A stretch of 64,000 nt of DNA, taken from Haliclona indistincta. Taxonomy: Eukaryota; Porifera; Demospongiae; Haplosclerida; Chalinidae. Shown in pieces: positions 54,871 through 64,000 of the stretch. The DNA lies in contig OZ024788.1 in NCBI GenBank assembly GCA_964017065.1, positions 1,024,727 to 1,088,726 on the forward strand. Reading direction: 5' to 3'. How positions within the stretch are numbered: the first letter of the stretch is position 1; the number at the start of each line of letters is the position of its first letter. The position numbers and the translations under genes are program-made. The notes beneath the pieces were generated by a model that was not told the origin of the DNA, made no database searches, and was given only the letters and a program-made list of their open reading frames with translations.

Positions 54871-54898
54871 TGTTGCCTAGTATAGATCACTAGAGTTA

Positions 54899-56102
54899 CA
54901 AGACAATAAAAAAGATTTCTATCGGAATCAATTAGCTAATAGGATGTAGGGTTGTGAAATCTACCACTGGTCCACAATGTAAACTAACAAGGAACAAGCA
55001 TGCAATGGTAACACGATTGACTTGCTAACAGACCATAGATCCCTACATCAGTGGCTGTAAATAAGATCAATATTTAAGCTCAAAGCATGTCAGGTGTCAG
55101 CAGTCAACAGCAACTAGCTGAACTAGCTATAGTTAATCACAACAGCCACTGATGTAGGGATCTATGGTCTGTTAGCAAGTCAATCGTGTTACCATTGCAT
55201 GCTTGTTCCTTGTTAGTCTACATTGTGGACTAGTGGTAGATTTCACAACCCTACATCCTTTTGATTTCGATAGAAATCTGTTTTATTTTCTTGTTTGTTT
55301 CCTTTTCTTTTTCAATGAAATTCAATATCATGCTTGTACAGAGCCGTCTTTGTTTCCTCGACAGGTTTAGTTTTCCTATAGTTTATGGCTTTTCTTTATT
55401 ATTAACAATTTTAAACTTGTAGCTGAAAATAGTTGTTATGCTGTACTTATCAGCTCGCCTACGCATGCATGCATACGAGCCCCGCCCATGCACACTTGTT
55501 TGTACCTGTATGGCGGTTATAATTATCTGGCAAGCGCAGAATGGTGATCCTACCGTTCTTCGAAGACTCCAGACAAATAATATGTGTTCTCCGTGATCCA
55601 TACGGCGTGGCGATACTCAAGCTTGTGCTTGGTCACCTACGCTAACCACTGCTTGGTCACGTGCGTATTGCGCAATCACAATAATGGCGTCTAACACTTA
55701 GGTGACGATGGATCACGATCGAGAAAACGCGGAATTTATGTCGCCGTTTCGCTAAAAACAAAGTTCAAAAGGCACCTGCCAGGAGAATTTCACGACTGTT
55801 CGTGGGTGTTTTGGTCTCGTCACTGCTCGCGTAAAGGCGCTAGGCGAGTTGAAGGAAGAAGAAGAACGAAGATGACGAAAGTCGATTTTCACCGTTTCCA
55901 GGTTCGTCACTTTAGTAACAATTTCGAGCAATCTCCTTGCTACTGTAAGATGGGGCAACGCCAGAGAGCAGTCTTTGGACGTATAAAATTCATCACCAGG
56001 CGAAATATCAGCGTTTGAACGCTAATACATTGTATGTAGCCGCCATCTTGTTTTCTCGTTCAACCCTGTATTATAGGGAGGCACTACCGTGCCTCCCTAT
56101 AA
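54899..56102 (+). mobile_element. TE1 copy in unit 4 (1204 bp), hairpin at the right end
   Basis: Host ...CTAGAGTTA, element CAAGACAATAAAAAAGATT...GTGCCTCCCTATAA, host TACAGTGTG. Units 1-3 show the empty site (GAGTTATACA), so insertion is A|T with no duplication. The fold-back arms lie at about 54945-55050 and 55145-55260. The terminal hairpin has 19-bp perfect arms (56066-56084 and 56089-56107, TACC loop). The outer arm runs five bases into host DNA. Confidence 0.9.
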
Positions 56103-56249
56103 TACAGTGTGCAATATGTTATCGTGTTATACATGGAAATAGTATCTTCCTCTGAGTCAAATCTTTCTTGCAATAAGCCAATAAGTAACAAATCCTCAGT
56201 AATGATGACAAAATAACGGGTTGGTAGAAGAATACATTTTTTATAGTAA

Positions 56250-56660
56250 GATCCCTAGTTATTATGGGTCTTTTTTATGTACATCTGATCCCTAGTATTA
56301 TGGGACCTTTTTATGTACAAAAGTTCCTATATTATATGGGACCTTTTTATGTACTCTGCTCCCTAATATATATGGGACTGTTTTATGTACAGTGCCTCCT
56401 TTATATGGGACTTTTTTATGTACAATTACTCAATTGTGATTAAGGATTCAACCCATGCTCCACCCACCTACATAAAAAGGTCCCATATAAGATAGATCAT
56501 GAAACACTCTTATGGGACAATTTTATGTACAGTGCATGTTCGACTACAATGAATGCAGTTCTAGGCTCCACCCACCTACATAAAAAGGCCCCATATAAGA
56601 TAGATCATGAAACACTCTTATGGGACAATTTTATGTACAGTGCATTATTCTACACTCTAT
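56250..56660. repeat. Degenerate tandem motif within the left TIR
   Basis: About eight occurrences of ATGGGACCTTTTTATGTAC or close variants, mostly 40-60 bp apart. Two larger direct repeats (CATAAAAAGG[T/C]CCCATATAA, then TAGATCATGAAACACTC) follow. The same array appears inverted at about 61530-61950. Such arrays may serve as transposase binding sites; that is inference. Confidence 0.85.
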
Positions 56661-56853
56661 GCAGATCTGCACTGTTCTTGGCTCCACCCACCTAACCCAA
56701 GTTGACAAGGAAGCATTAGAATGGAACGATTTATGTATGGTGTGTCACAGCTAGCTGAGTCACAACTTCACTGGTCCAGTCTTCGATCAACTCTGCATAA
56801 AATTATTATCTGTCATTACTATAGTCTATAATTAATATAAACTGTGAATTTGC

Positions 56854-57430
56854 TAGCCTCGTCCCCTGCCATTAATTTTCGCAACGAAACGAACGAATAA
56901 GCGAAAATTAAGGCCTGGTATCTATTGCATGGGTAATTGTGCGCATGCGCTACCTATGAAAACATGTGGCTTGCCTACTGATTGTCGATACAGGGCTGTA
57001 CAAGGCCTGCTGTGCACAGCGTTGCTGTAGTTACGCTGATGACGAATGCAGCAACGTGGTAGACGCCAGATACTGGGTTTTCGAAGATACTCTGTGAACG
57101 ATTGTATTTCAAACATGTCAGCACAGAGTCACCATACACAGTAGAGACCGCGCGAACACAGACAGGACTTCGCTGCTCGTACTTGAGCACTAGATCCGCT
57201 TCTACAGGTTGCAACGCAGACAGTAGGCCTCTTAGAGCGCCATTTTCACGTGAATATACGGGCTAATATCACAAACAAATATTCAAGTGTGAACGGATTC
57301 CCCAGATTCTGGGGAATCATGGCGAATGGTAAAAGGTCACCCTTGCAATAGATACCAGGCCCTTTTTTCGCGCTTCCGTTTTCGTTCGTCCGTTTCGTAA
57401 GCGAAAAAATTTGGCCTGGGGACGAGGCTA
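56854..57430. mobile_element. 577-bp MITE with 9-bp duplication, nested in the MULE-like element
   Basis: Ends TAGCCTCGTCCCC and GGGGACGAGGCTA. The fold-back similarity extends about 80 bp inwards (GGCCTGGTATCTATTGCA and inverse). TGAATTTGC flanks both sides (56845-56853, 57431-57439). It is another element with 9-bp duplication. Its interior contains minus-strand open frames with no recognisable domain. Confidence 0.85.
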
Positions 57431-57653
57431 TGAATTTGCTAGTAGCCATGCATGCACGCATGGGGTGGGGCTCGATCCTTGCATAATAATATCATGAATG
57501 TTGTGAGAAGCTTCCACACAGCTATAACAAACGCATGTGTATTAGCTGCTACTGTAACTAGCTAAGTAGTCTACCTCGCTTAGCGCGTGCGTGATTGTGC
57601 GCAACGTGGCCGTGTTTTTGGCGGTCTTTTAGTGGCGCTGATTGGCTTCACAA

Positions 57654-60600
57654 ATGGAGCGACCAAGACCAGCTCAGTGCTATCTCTGCGACGAGCTAGC
57701 AACTGTAATCTGCACTCAGTGTGAAGGGACGATGAACAAGTTCTGCACGACCTGTGATAAGTTCTTTCACAAACGCCGCGACCGATCTGGTCATGAGAGA
57801 TGTATTGTAGCAATGACGTCACAAAGATTGAGGTATAGTACTATAATTTAAATCAATATAGACATAATAATATAGATCAAGGTGGTATACAAATCATTTG
57901 TTTCTTGCAGAGATCAGCAGGAAGCAAGTGTCAATGAATCCGACGAGTCAACAAGTGAAGAAAGGTTAATATTACTGAGTCGTACATAATTACTATAATT
58001 TCCCTGATGCAGAATGGAAAGTGGCGATGATGATGTTGTGTCAGAGGACCTGTCGGTTGAGACTTCAAGCTGTATTGGTAAGATGAGTATTTTAAATTAC
58101 ATGTCAACTATTGGCAATTATACAGGATATCCATTTTCTCAAGAAGACATCCAAACTCTGTTGTATGGCATTGCTAGTCAAAGATATGGAATAACATCGT
58201 TACATTCGTTCCAAATTGAAGCAGCTGAAAATGCCATTTTTGGTAACAACACTTTGGTAATTCAACCAACTGGAAGTGGAAAATCATTGTGTTATCAGTT
58301 GGTAGCACTGCAGACCAAGCAAGTTGTGCTCGTTTTTACACCTACGATTGCACTTATGCAAGATCAAGTCCAGCAATTAAGGTCCATGATTACCAAAGAG
58401 CACAGTGAAGAATTGGTGTTGTTGTATTTTAATGTGTTGTCGGGAGACCAGCAATTGGAAGCACTACCTGCTGATGTAATTGTATCACTGCCATTTGTGA
58501 GTGATATTATCATTGCCGATCGGCAATGATATGTAGGGATGACCTCGAACTAAGATGGCGGCTACTCATGTGTGAAAATGAGTTTTCGCACATATCTCTA
58601 CTGTTATACATTTCTACTGCATTTTCACTATCTCTAAGGGAATCTGAAGTGCGAGCGCTTGTAGGAAGTCTAAGAAAGTCGCCGGGACTGCTTGCTTGTC
58701 GACGAAAATCAAGATGGCGACTCTCAGGGAGGTCGTTGCAGATCTTGGCTGTTGTAGCGTTTATCGAGATTCCAGACATCTAGGATTGATCAGGCGATTG
58801 TTCTGAGCATGGAAATACCTTTGGCGAAGCGGGCAGACGTTTCTAAAGTGGTAAACAGAAATCGCCGCCCACGCGAATTGTTCATCTTCTTCTTCTTTCT
58901 TCTTCTTTCTTCTTTCTTCTTTCAGTAAGCCTGACGCTGTCCTGAGTGAACGAATCACTACCAAACCTTCACAATTGCACGTGTATATACCTGGAATAGT
59001 GCACTTACGTCTTAGATAGGCATTAAACACTACCAGAAGCGAGTAATCCTTGAAAAACATGGTTTTTAGACCGTTTTGGACTGAAGACGCCATTAAATAA
59101 TTAACCCTATTGTCGCTACTTATTATTGACTCCGCCCACATCAGCTTTGCAGCTATCTCGATGGATACTTCGTTTGTCTCTGGTCTGGACGCTTGAGCGC
59201 GCAAGCCAGAGGTATGAAATTTGTCTAGAGCTGTACTATACTCTAAGTAACATTGATCTGTTTGTTAAAGCTTTAGATGGCTGGTTAAAACTGACATGCC
59301 CAGACGTGAACCGCCGGGGCTGAGTACTGTACCGGCGCCGCTTACCTACGCACAGAAAGGTTCCTACACCACGCAGCGTAAGGACTAGAAGCCACTGTGA
59401 GTGTGATATTGGCATCAACAAGATTCTACTAGGCGTGGTCCAATTCAGTGTCAGTATTAGTCAGTCTTCATCCATTACAGTACTAACAAGTATCATGTTG
59501 TCAAATCTGTCATACATGGACTTGATATTTTAAACCTTTCATTGAATGATTGGTAATATTAAATGATTATTTTAGACCACACTCCTTACTCTCAAGACCC
59601 GTGCACGTTCACATCTGCATGCTAGACTAGTAACTCAGTGCGCTGCTCACAGAGTTGTCAAAATGAAATAACATCTAACATAGAATAAGTTCAAACTGGT
59701 AGTGATCAAAAAAGTAACAGGAACAAGTAAAGTAAAAAAGCTTTAATAAAAAAACTGAAAAGTGTAGGGATGACTCTTAAAAAAGGAAAGGAACAAGATG
59801 GGATGATGCTTGCAAAAGTAAAGGAACAAGATGGAATAATGCTTGCAAATGTAAAAGTCCCAAGTATCCCTACATCAGCGGCTTGAAGGAGGACGCAGTC
59901 CGATGACGTAATTGACGGTTCTAAATAACTAGAGGTATCTGTGTTTGGAGGACGCAGTCCGATGAAGTACTTGACGGTTGTAAATAACTAGAGGTGTCTG
60001 TGTTTAGGAGGACGCAGTCCGATGAAGTAGTTGACTGTTGTAAATATGCTGCAGGTAGCTGTGTTTGGAGGACGCAGTCCGATGAACTAATTGATGGTTG
60101 TAAATGTATAGGAAGAGGATTCCGCAATTGTCAGTTGCACGTTGTCGCAACAAGCCGCTGATGTAGGGATACTTGGGACTTTTACATTTGCAAGCATTAT
60201 TCCATCTTGTTCCTTTACTTTTGCAAGCATCATCCCATCTTGTTCCTTTCCTTTTTTAAGAGTCATCCCTACACTTTTCAGTTTTTTTATTAAAGCTTTT
60301 TTACTTTACTTTTGAAACAAGCCAATGGAAGGCAGCAGCATCCTGGGTCAAGTGGTGGACCAAGCCATCACATTTGAGTATGTCAATTATCTATACTTTT
60401 AACAAACACAAAATAACGACTCAATAAATAATTTACATACATAAAACAGAACTTACAAAAGCGTATTCTCTCTTTATAGAAATGCTATCCCCAGCATTTA
60501 GCTGTGCTGATGAGTTCCTATGGGAGGCAATGCCAGCTGATACTAATGGAGTAGAGTCATTAAATAAGTCTTCAATTGACAAGTCAAATAGATCCAAAAC

Positions 60601-61278
60601 CCTCGAGTCTTGTTTGGACTTCACTTATCGTCAAGATAAAAAGATGACCTTCGAGCATTTGTTTGTTTATAGCGGCTTGCCAATATCATTCCAGAAGAAA
60701 ACTGTTGAATCAATCAAGCGAACTACTGCAAGGCAAAACAAAGCCAGGAGGAAGAGAATTTTGGCTGAGGTGAATGAAGATGAAGATGATATTGGATTGA
60801 AAGGTATACTATTAGCAGTATATCTTGACTTTGTGTTAATGTAATTTTTATTGTTATTGTATAGCGGCACATGTGAAGAAAAAGAAGGCTCGTGATCCTG
60901 ACAATGATGACTTTGTCAGCAAAGAGAACAAAGGTTAGAGCATGCACTTAATGATAGTCTATAACAATAACTACAATAAATAATTGTTAGGTACATCAAG
61001 GCAGAGAAAGTCAAAACAGACGTCGACAAAAGGTACCATTCTTAATAGGTGCATGCCTATGATGATTACTTCAATACTTTGTATAAATAGGAAAATCACG
61101 TGCACCCCTCAGTTTCTTTGGCAGAACTGTCAAGGTTTATTTCGATGATGGTGAATGGTACAAGGGAATAATAATAGGAAAGGATCCAACTACTCAGAAG
61201 TGGATCACACGGTTTGAAGACAATACTGAACAGTATACTGAAGATCCATCAACGGACAAGGACTATAAGCTATTGTAA
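57654..61278 (+). CDS. Transposon-borne gene: zinc module + RecQ-like helicase N-part + MULE-like C-part + Tudor-like module
   Basis: Exons with matching phases: 57654-57832, 57911-57964, 58013-58506 continuing at 60312-60377 once the TE2 copy is set aside, 60480-60803, 60865-60933, 60991-61032 and 61091-61278. They total 1416 nt, 471 aa. Exon 1 has a C-x2-C...C-x2-C...C-x2-C...H zinc pattern. Exon 3 starts an SF2 helicase of RecQ type: SLHSFQIEAAENAI, Walker A PTGSGKSLCYQL, then TPTIALMQDQVQQL. The DEAH box and helicase C-lobe are missing. It then passes to SWVKWWTKPSHLKML and ADTNGVESLN, resembling the end of MULE transposases. Lys-rich exons follow, and the last exon (VKVYFDDGEWYKGIIIGKD) looks like a Tudor/SH3-type fold. 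The protein seems to be an internally deleted helicase-transposase. Confidence 0.65.
58507..60311 (-). mobile_element. TE2 copy 2 (1805 bp), inserted in a helicase exon
   Basis: Inverse orientation to copy 1: starts TTATCATTGCCGATCGGCAA and ends ...TTTTTTACTTTACTT. Host GAGTGATA on the left and TTGAAACAAG on the right join in frame across the gap, again an A|T site without duplication. It has four 60-bp repeats in the fold-back loop (59886-60110). The body carries the same Lys/Glu-rich open stretch (58761-59204, minus strand) as copy 1, with frame changes. Confidence 0.88.
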
Positions 61279-61986
61279 ACTCACTTCATCAATCTCTCAC
61301 AACTCAGTAGGCCAGTTTATTGTTTGCCACTCAAATTCAGTAAATTCAGTACATTCACTAATTCAGTGATCGAACATCACATCATCAATCATGACTCAAA
61401 TTCAATATAACCGATCATATATTATCACACTATTCAATTCAGTATCAATTGAGATTCATGTGCACCAAATTAAAGATAAAATTGTTCCATAGTGTATTGG
61501 GTGGTGGGTGGAGCCAAGAACAGTGCAGATCTGCATAGAGTGTAGAATAATGCACTGTACATAAAATTGTCCCATAAGAGTGTTTCATGATCTATCTTAT
61601 ATGGGGCCTTTTTATGTAGGTGGGTGGAGCCTAGAACTGCATTCATTGTAGTCGAACATGCACTGTACATAAAATTGTCCCATAAGAGTGTTTCATGATC
61701 TATCTTATATGGGACCTTTTTATGTAGGTGGGTGGAGCATGGGTTGAATCCTTAATCACAATTGAGTAATTGTACATAAAAAAGTCCCATATAAAGGAGG
61801 CACTGTACATAAAACAGTCCCATATATATTAGGGAGCAGAGTACATAAAAAGGTCCCATATAATATAGGAACTTTTGTACATAAAAAGGTCCCATAATAC
61901 TAGGGATCAGATGTACATAAAAAAGACCCATAATAACTAGGGATCTTACTATAAAAAATGTATTCTTCTACCAACCCCAAAATAAC

Positions 61987-62200
61987 AGGTTTTTGATAAA
62001 AATATTAATGCAATGCATATGAGATTGGTTCCTGTCAGCATTGTCTCAATAACTGAGAACATTCCATTTTCACATGTTCCTCTCCATGATTTTAAATGTC
62101 TGTACAACTAATAGTTGATGAGTTCGACTAGTGATGCAGCTGGGCTGAGTAGGCTCTATAGTATTGTCTGGATTGTAGCCGATATTGGCGGGTTGAAATA
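61987..62200 (-). pseudogene. Array sequence resuming after the transposon; broken terminal exon, part 1
   Basis: The sequence resumes exactly where unit 4 left off (AACAGGTTTTTGATAAAAAT). About 62076-62200 corresponds to the minus-strand terminal exon of the other units. It is cut at 62200 by TE1, and its other part lies at 63211-63300. Confidence 0.6.
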
Positions 62201-63210
62201 TTAGGGAGGCACGGTAGTGACTCCCTATGTAGGGATGAACGAGAAAAAAAGATGGCGGCTACATACAATGTATTAGCGTTCAAACGCTGATATTTTTCCT
62301 GGTGATGAATTTTGTACGTCCAACTTGAGACACTTAGATCTGCTCTCTGGCGTTGCCCCATCTTACAGTAGCAAGGAGATTACTCGAAATACCTTGGAGA
62401 CAGTGAAAATCAAGTTTTGTCATCTTCTTTCTTTTTCAGCGCGCCTAATTCTAGAAGTAGAGTATCGCCGTATGGAGAGCGCATATTGGCGTCTGGAGTC
62501 TTCGAAGAGCAACTCACAGAGTAAGCTCGTGTAGTTTCACCGTTCTGCTGCTTGCCAGATAGTATCACAGCCGTACATAATTTTCTAAACCAGAGTGGGC
62601 GGGGCTCGTATGCATGAGCTAGTTTCATGATTGCATGAATGCATGAGCTAGTTTCAGTATTTAGGAATAACAATAATTATGAGCTTCAAGTTAAAAAGAA
62701 ATTATCAGCAACAGCAAACCAAACTAATGGTGGAAACAAAGAGATAAATGAATTTGAACAGCACCAAAATTTAAACTCACTGAAAAAGAAAAAAGGACAC
62801 AAACAAGAAAACAAAAAAAATTCTAACGAAATCAAAAGGATGTAGGGATCAAGAAATCTGCTACTGGTCCACAATGTAAACCAACTGTAAGGAACTAGCA
62901 TGGAATGGTACTGACTTGCTAACAGACCATACATCCCTACATCAGTGGCTGTACTTAAGATTTTACTTATACAATATTTTGTCACAAGTTGAAGTCAATT
63001 CAATACATGTCAGGTGTCAGTCAACAGCAGCTAGCTGAACTACTATAGTCAGCCACAGCAGCCACTGATGTAGGGATCTATGGTCTGTTAGCAAGTCAAT
63101 CGTGTTCAGTACCATTCCATGCTAGTTCCTTGTTGGTTTACATTAAGGACCAGTAGCAAGATTTCTTGATCCCTACATCCTTTTCATTTCGTTAGAAATC
63201 TTTTTGTTTT
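62201..63210 (-). mobile_element. TE1 copy inserted in the terminal exon (1010 bp)
   Basis: Host GGTTGAAATA | TGAGTTTAGT, as read intact in units 1-3 (TTGAAATATGAGTTTAG), is split between A and T with no duplication. The hairpin has one mismatch (GTGACTCCCT). The body is shortened and more diverged, so this is an older copy. Fold-back arms are at about 62845-62950 and 63060-63175. Confidence 0.88.
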
Positions 63211-63300
63211 TGAGTTTAGTAGTGAACTGAGTATATGAGAGGGCTAGGTTAGGATCAACATCTAGAGGAGAGACAAGAGTACATTCATCAGGAATAGGGT
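63211..63300 (-). pseudogene. Broken terminal exon, part 2, with CT/GA-rich tract
   Basis: Continuation of the interrupted exon. Beyond its acceptor (near 63300) lies an expanded GA-rich tract (63303-63405), longer than in the other units. Confidence 0.55.
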
Positions 63301-63489
63301 CTAGAGAGAGAGAGAGGGAGGGAGGGAAGAGAGTGGGAGGGAGAGAGGGAGGGAGAATGGGAGGGAGAGAGGGAGGGTGAGAGGGAGGGAGAGAGAGAGA
63401 GAAGACAACAATGATACACAATTTACTTAGCTAAAAACAATAATAGTTAACTGGAATACATGAAACCACATGTTCCTCATTAACCACAA

Positions 63490-64000
63490 AAAAAGTTTAT
63501 GCTACACTCAAGAGATGAACAAGTACATTATGGTAATGTAACAACTGACAGATGGTTAGAGCACTCCTGCAGTGGGTCTGTGTACTGTTTGTCATATTCT
63601 ACATGTCATATAGAATAAAACTGAACCACTCAAGAGATGAACAAGTACATTATGGTAATGTTACAACTGACAGATGGTTAGGGCACTCCTGCAGTGGGTC
63701 TGTGTCATATTCTACATGTCATATAGAATAAAACTGAACCACTCAAGAGATGAACAAGTACATTATGGTAATGTTACAACTGACAGATGGTTAGGGCACT
63801 CCTGCAGTGGGTCTGTATACTGTTTGTCATATTCTACATGTCATATAGAATAAAACTGAACCACTCAAGAGATGAACAAGTACATTATGGTAATGTTACA
63901 ACTGACAGATGGTTAGGGCACTCCTGCAGTGGGTCTGTGTACTGTTTTTCATATTCTACATGTCATATAGAATAAAACTGAACCACTCAAGAGATGAACA
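63490..64000 (+). repeat. 122-bp satellite, at least four copies, running off the window
   Basis: Copies begin (GATGGTTAG) at 63551, 63673, 63786 and 63908, i.e. periods of 122, 113 and 122 bp; the short one lacks the TACTGTTTG piece. They are more homogeneous than the blocks in other units, so the array is actively homogenised or recently amplified. Confidence 0.92.

Larger units (their letters stand above)
56218..61977. mobile_element. 5.76-kb MULE-like transposon with 475-bp TIRs and 9-bp target duplication
   Basis: Ends GGGTTGGTAGAAG... and ...CTTCTACCAACCC. Flanking CAAAATAAC is present on both sides (56209-56217 and 61978-61986), and the undisturbed sequence (GACAAGATAACAGG) is visible in units 1-3. 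TIRs span 56218-56693 and 61503-61977. Inside are a 577-bp MITE, a spliced gene (57654-61278) and a TE2 insertion. A 9-bp duplication with long TIRs fits Mutator-like elements. The internal gene retains only a C-terminal MULE-like stretch and no visible DDE core, so this copy is probably not autonomous. Confidence 0.85.

Noticed and set aside
56218..61977. Polinton/Maverick or viral origin of the large TIR element
   Set aside because: Target duplication is 9 bp rather than 6 bp, and no polymerase, integrase or capsid genes are visible.
29120..63210. Calling TE1/TE2 canonical Helitrons
   Set aside because: A|T insertion fits, but there is no 5'-TC, no consistent CTRR end in TE2, the hairpin is at the terminus, and no Rep/Hel coding sequence is in the window.
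21190..64000. CRISPR-like array for the 122-bp or 60-bp tandem repeats
   Set aside because: There are no unique spacers between short repeats. Whole units repeat, and the genome is clearly animal.

Overview
This is animal genomic DNA. The genes are split by short GT-AG introns, there are metazoan-type genes, and transposons and microsatellites are abundant. Tiny introns, a Calx-beta receptor, a stand-alone CARD-like gene and a tandem family of beta-helix/multi-pass membrane proteins together suggest a sponge (an Amphimedon-like demosponge). That assignment is inference, not a database result.

Region 1 (1-23.2 kb) is ordinary gene space. It starts inside a BLTP3/UHRF1BP1-type bridge-like lipid transfer gene (last three exons, + strand). 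A four-exon gene resembling C6orf89 follows (6051-8175, 396 aa when spliced). Next come a repeat-rich stretch with nested MITEs (12.5-14.0 kb), a CARD-like gene on the minus strand (12110-12478), and an eight-exon receptor-like gene with one Calx-beta domain, one membrane span and a PPxY tail (15693-20031, 463 aa). The last intron of that gene has swallowed two mobile elements.

Region 2 (about 21-56 kb) is a tandem array with a repeat unit of about 8.8 kb. Each unit carries one intronless gene of about 1272 aa: signal peptide, N-glycosylation-rich parallel beta-helix ectodomain, Cys-rich juxtamembrane part, about eight membrane spans and a short tail. A TATA box precedes each gene. On the opposite strand, upstream of each gene, lie the decayed exons of a subtilisin/proteinase-K-type protease. 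Downstream lie a decayed 3' fragment of the same membrane-protein gene, a conserved minus-strand terminal-exon candidate and a 122-bp satellite. Genes 2 and 3 encode identical proteins, at an exact offset of 8803 bp.

Region 3 (56.2-62.0 kb) is a complete 5.76-kb transposon with 475-bp terminal inverted repeats and a perfect 9-bp target duplication. It carries a spliced gene joining a zinc-binding module, a RecQ-like helicase N-terminal segment, a MULE-like C-terminal segment and a Tudor-like module. After it the array resumes.

The most interesting signal is a pair of mobile-element families, called TE1 (five copies) and TE2 (two copies) here. Each copy has a perfect or near-perfect hairpin at one terminus only, next to a shared subterminal box, plus a long internal fold-back. 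Paralogous units supply empty sites, so junctions can be read to the base: every insertion is between A and T with no target-site duplication. This resembles Helitron target choice, but the ends are not canonical for Helitrons and no protein-coding partner is visible.
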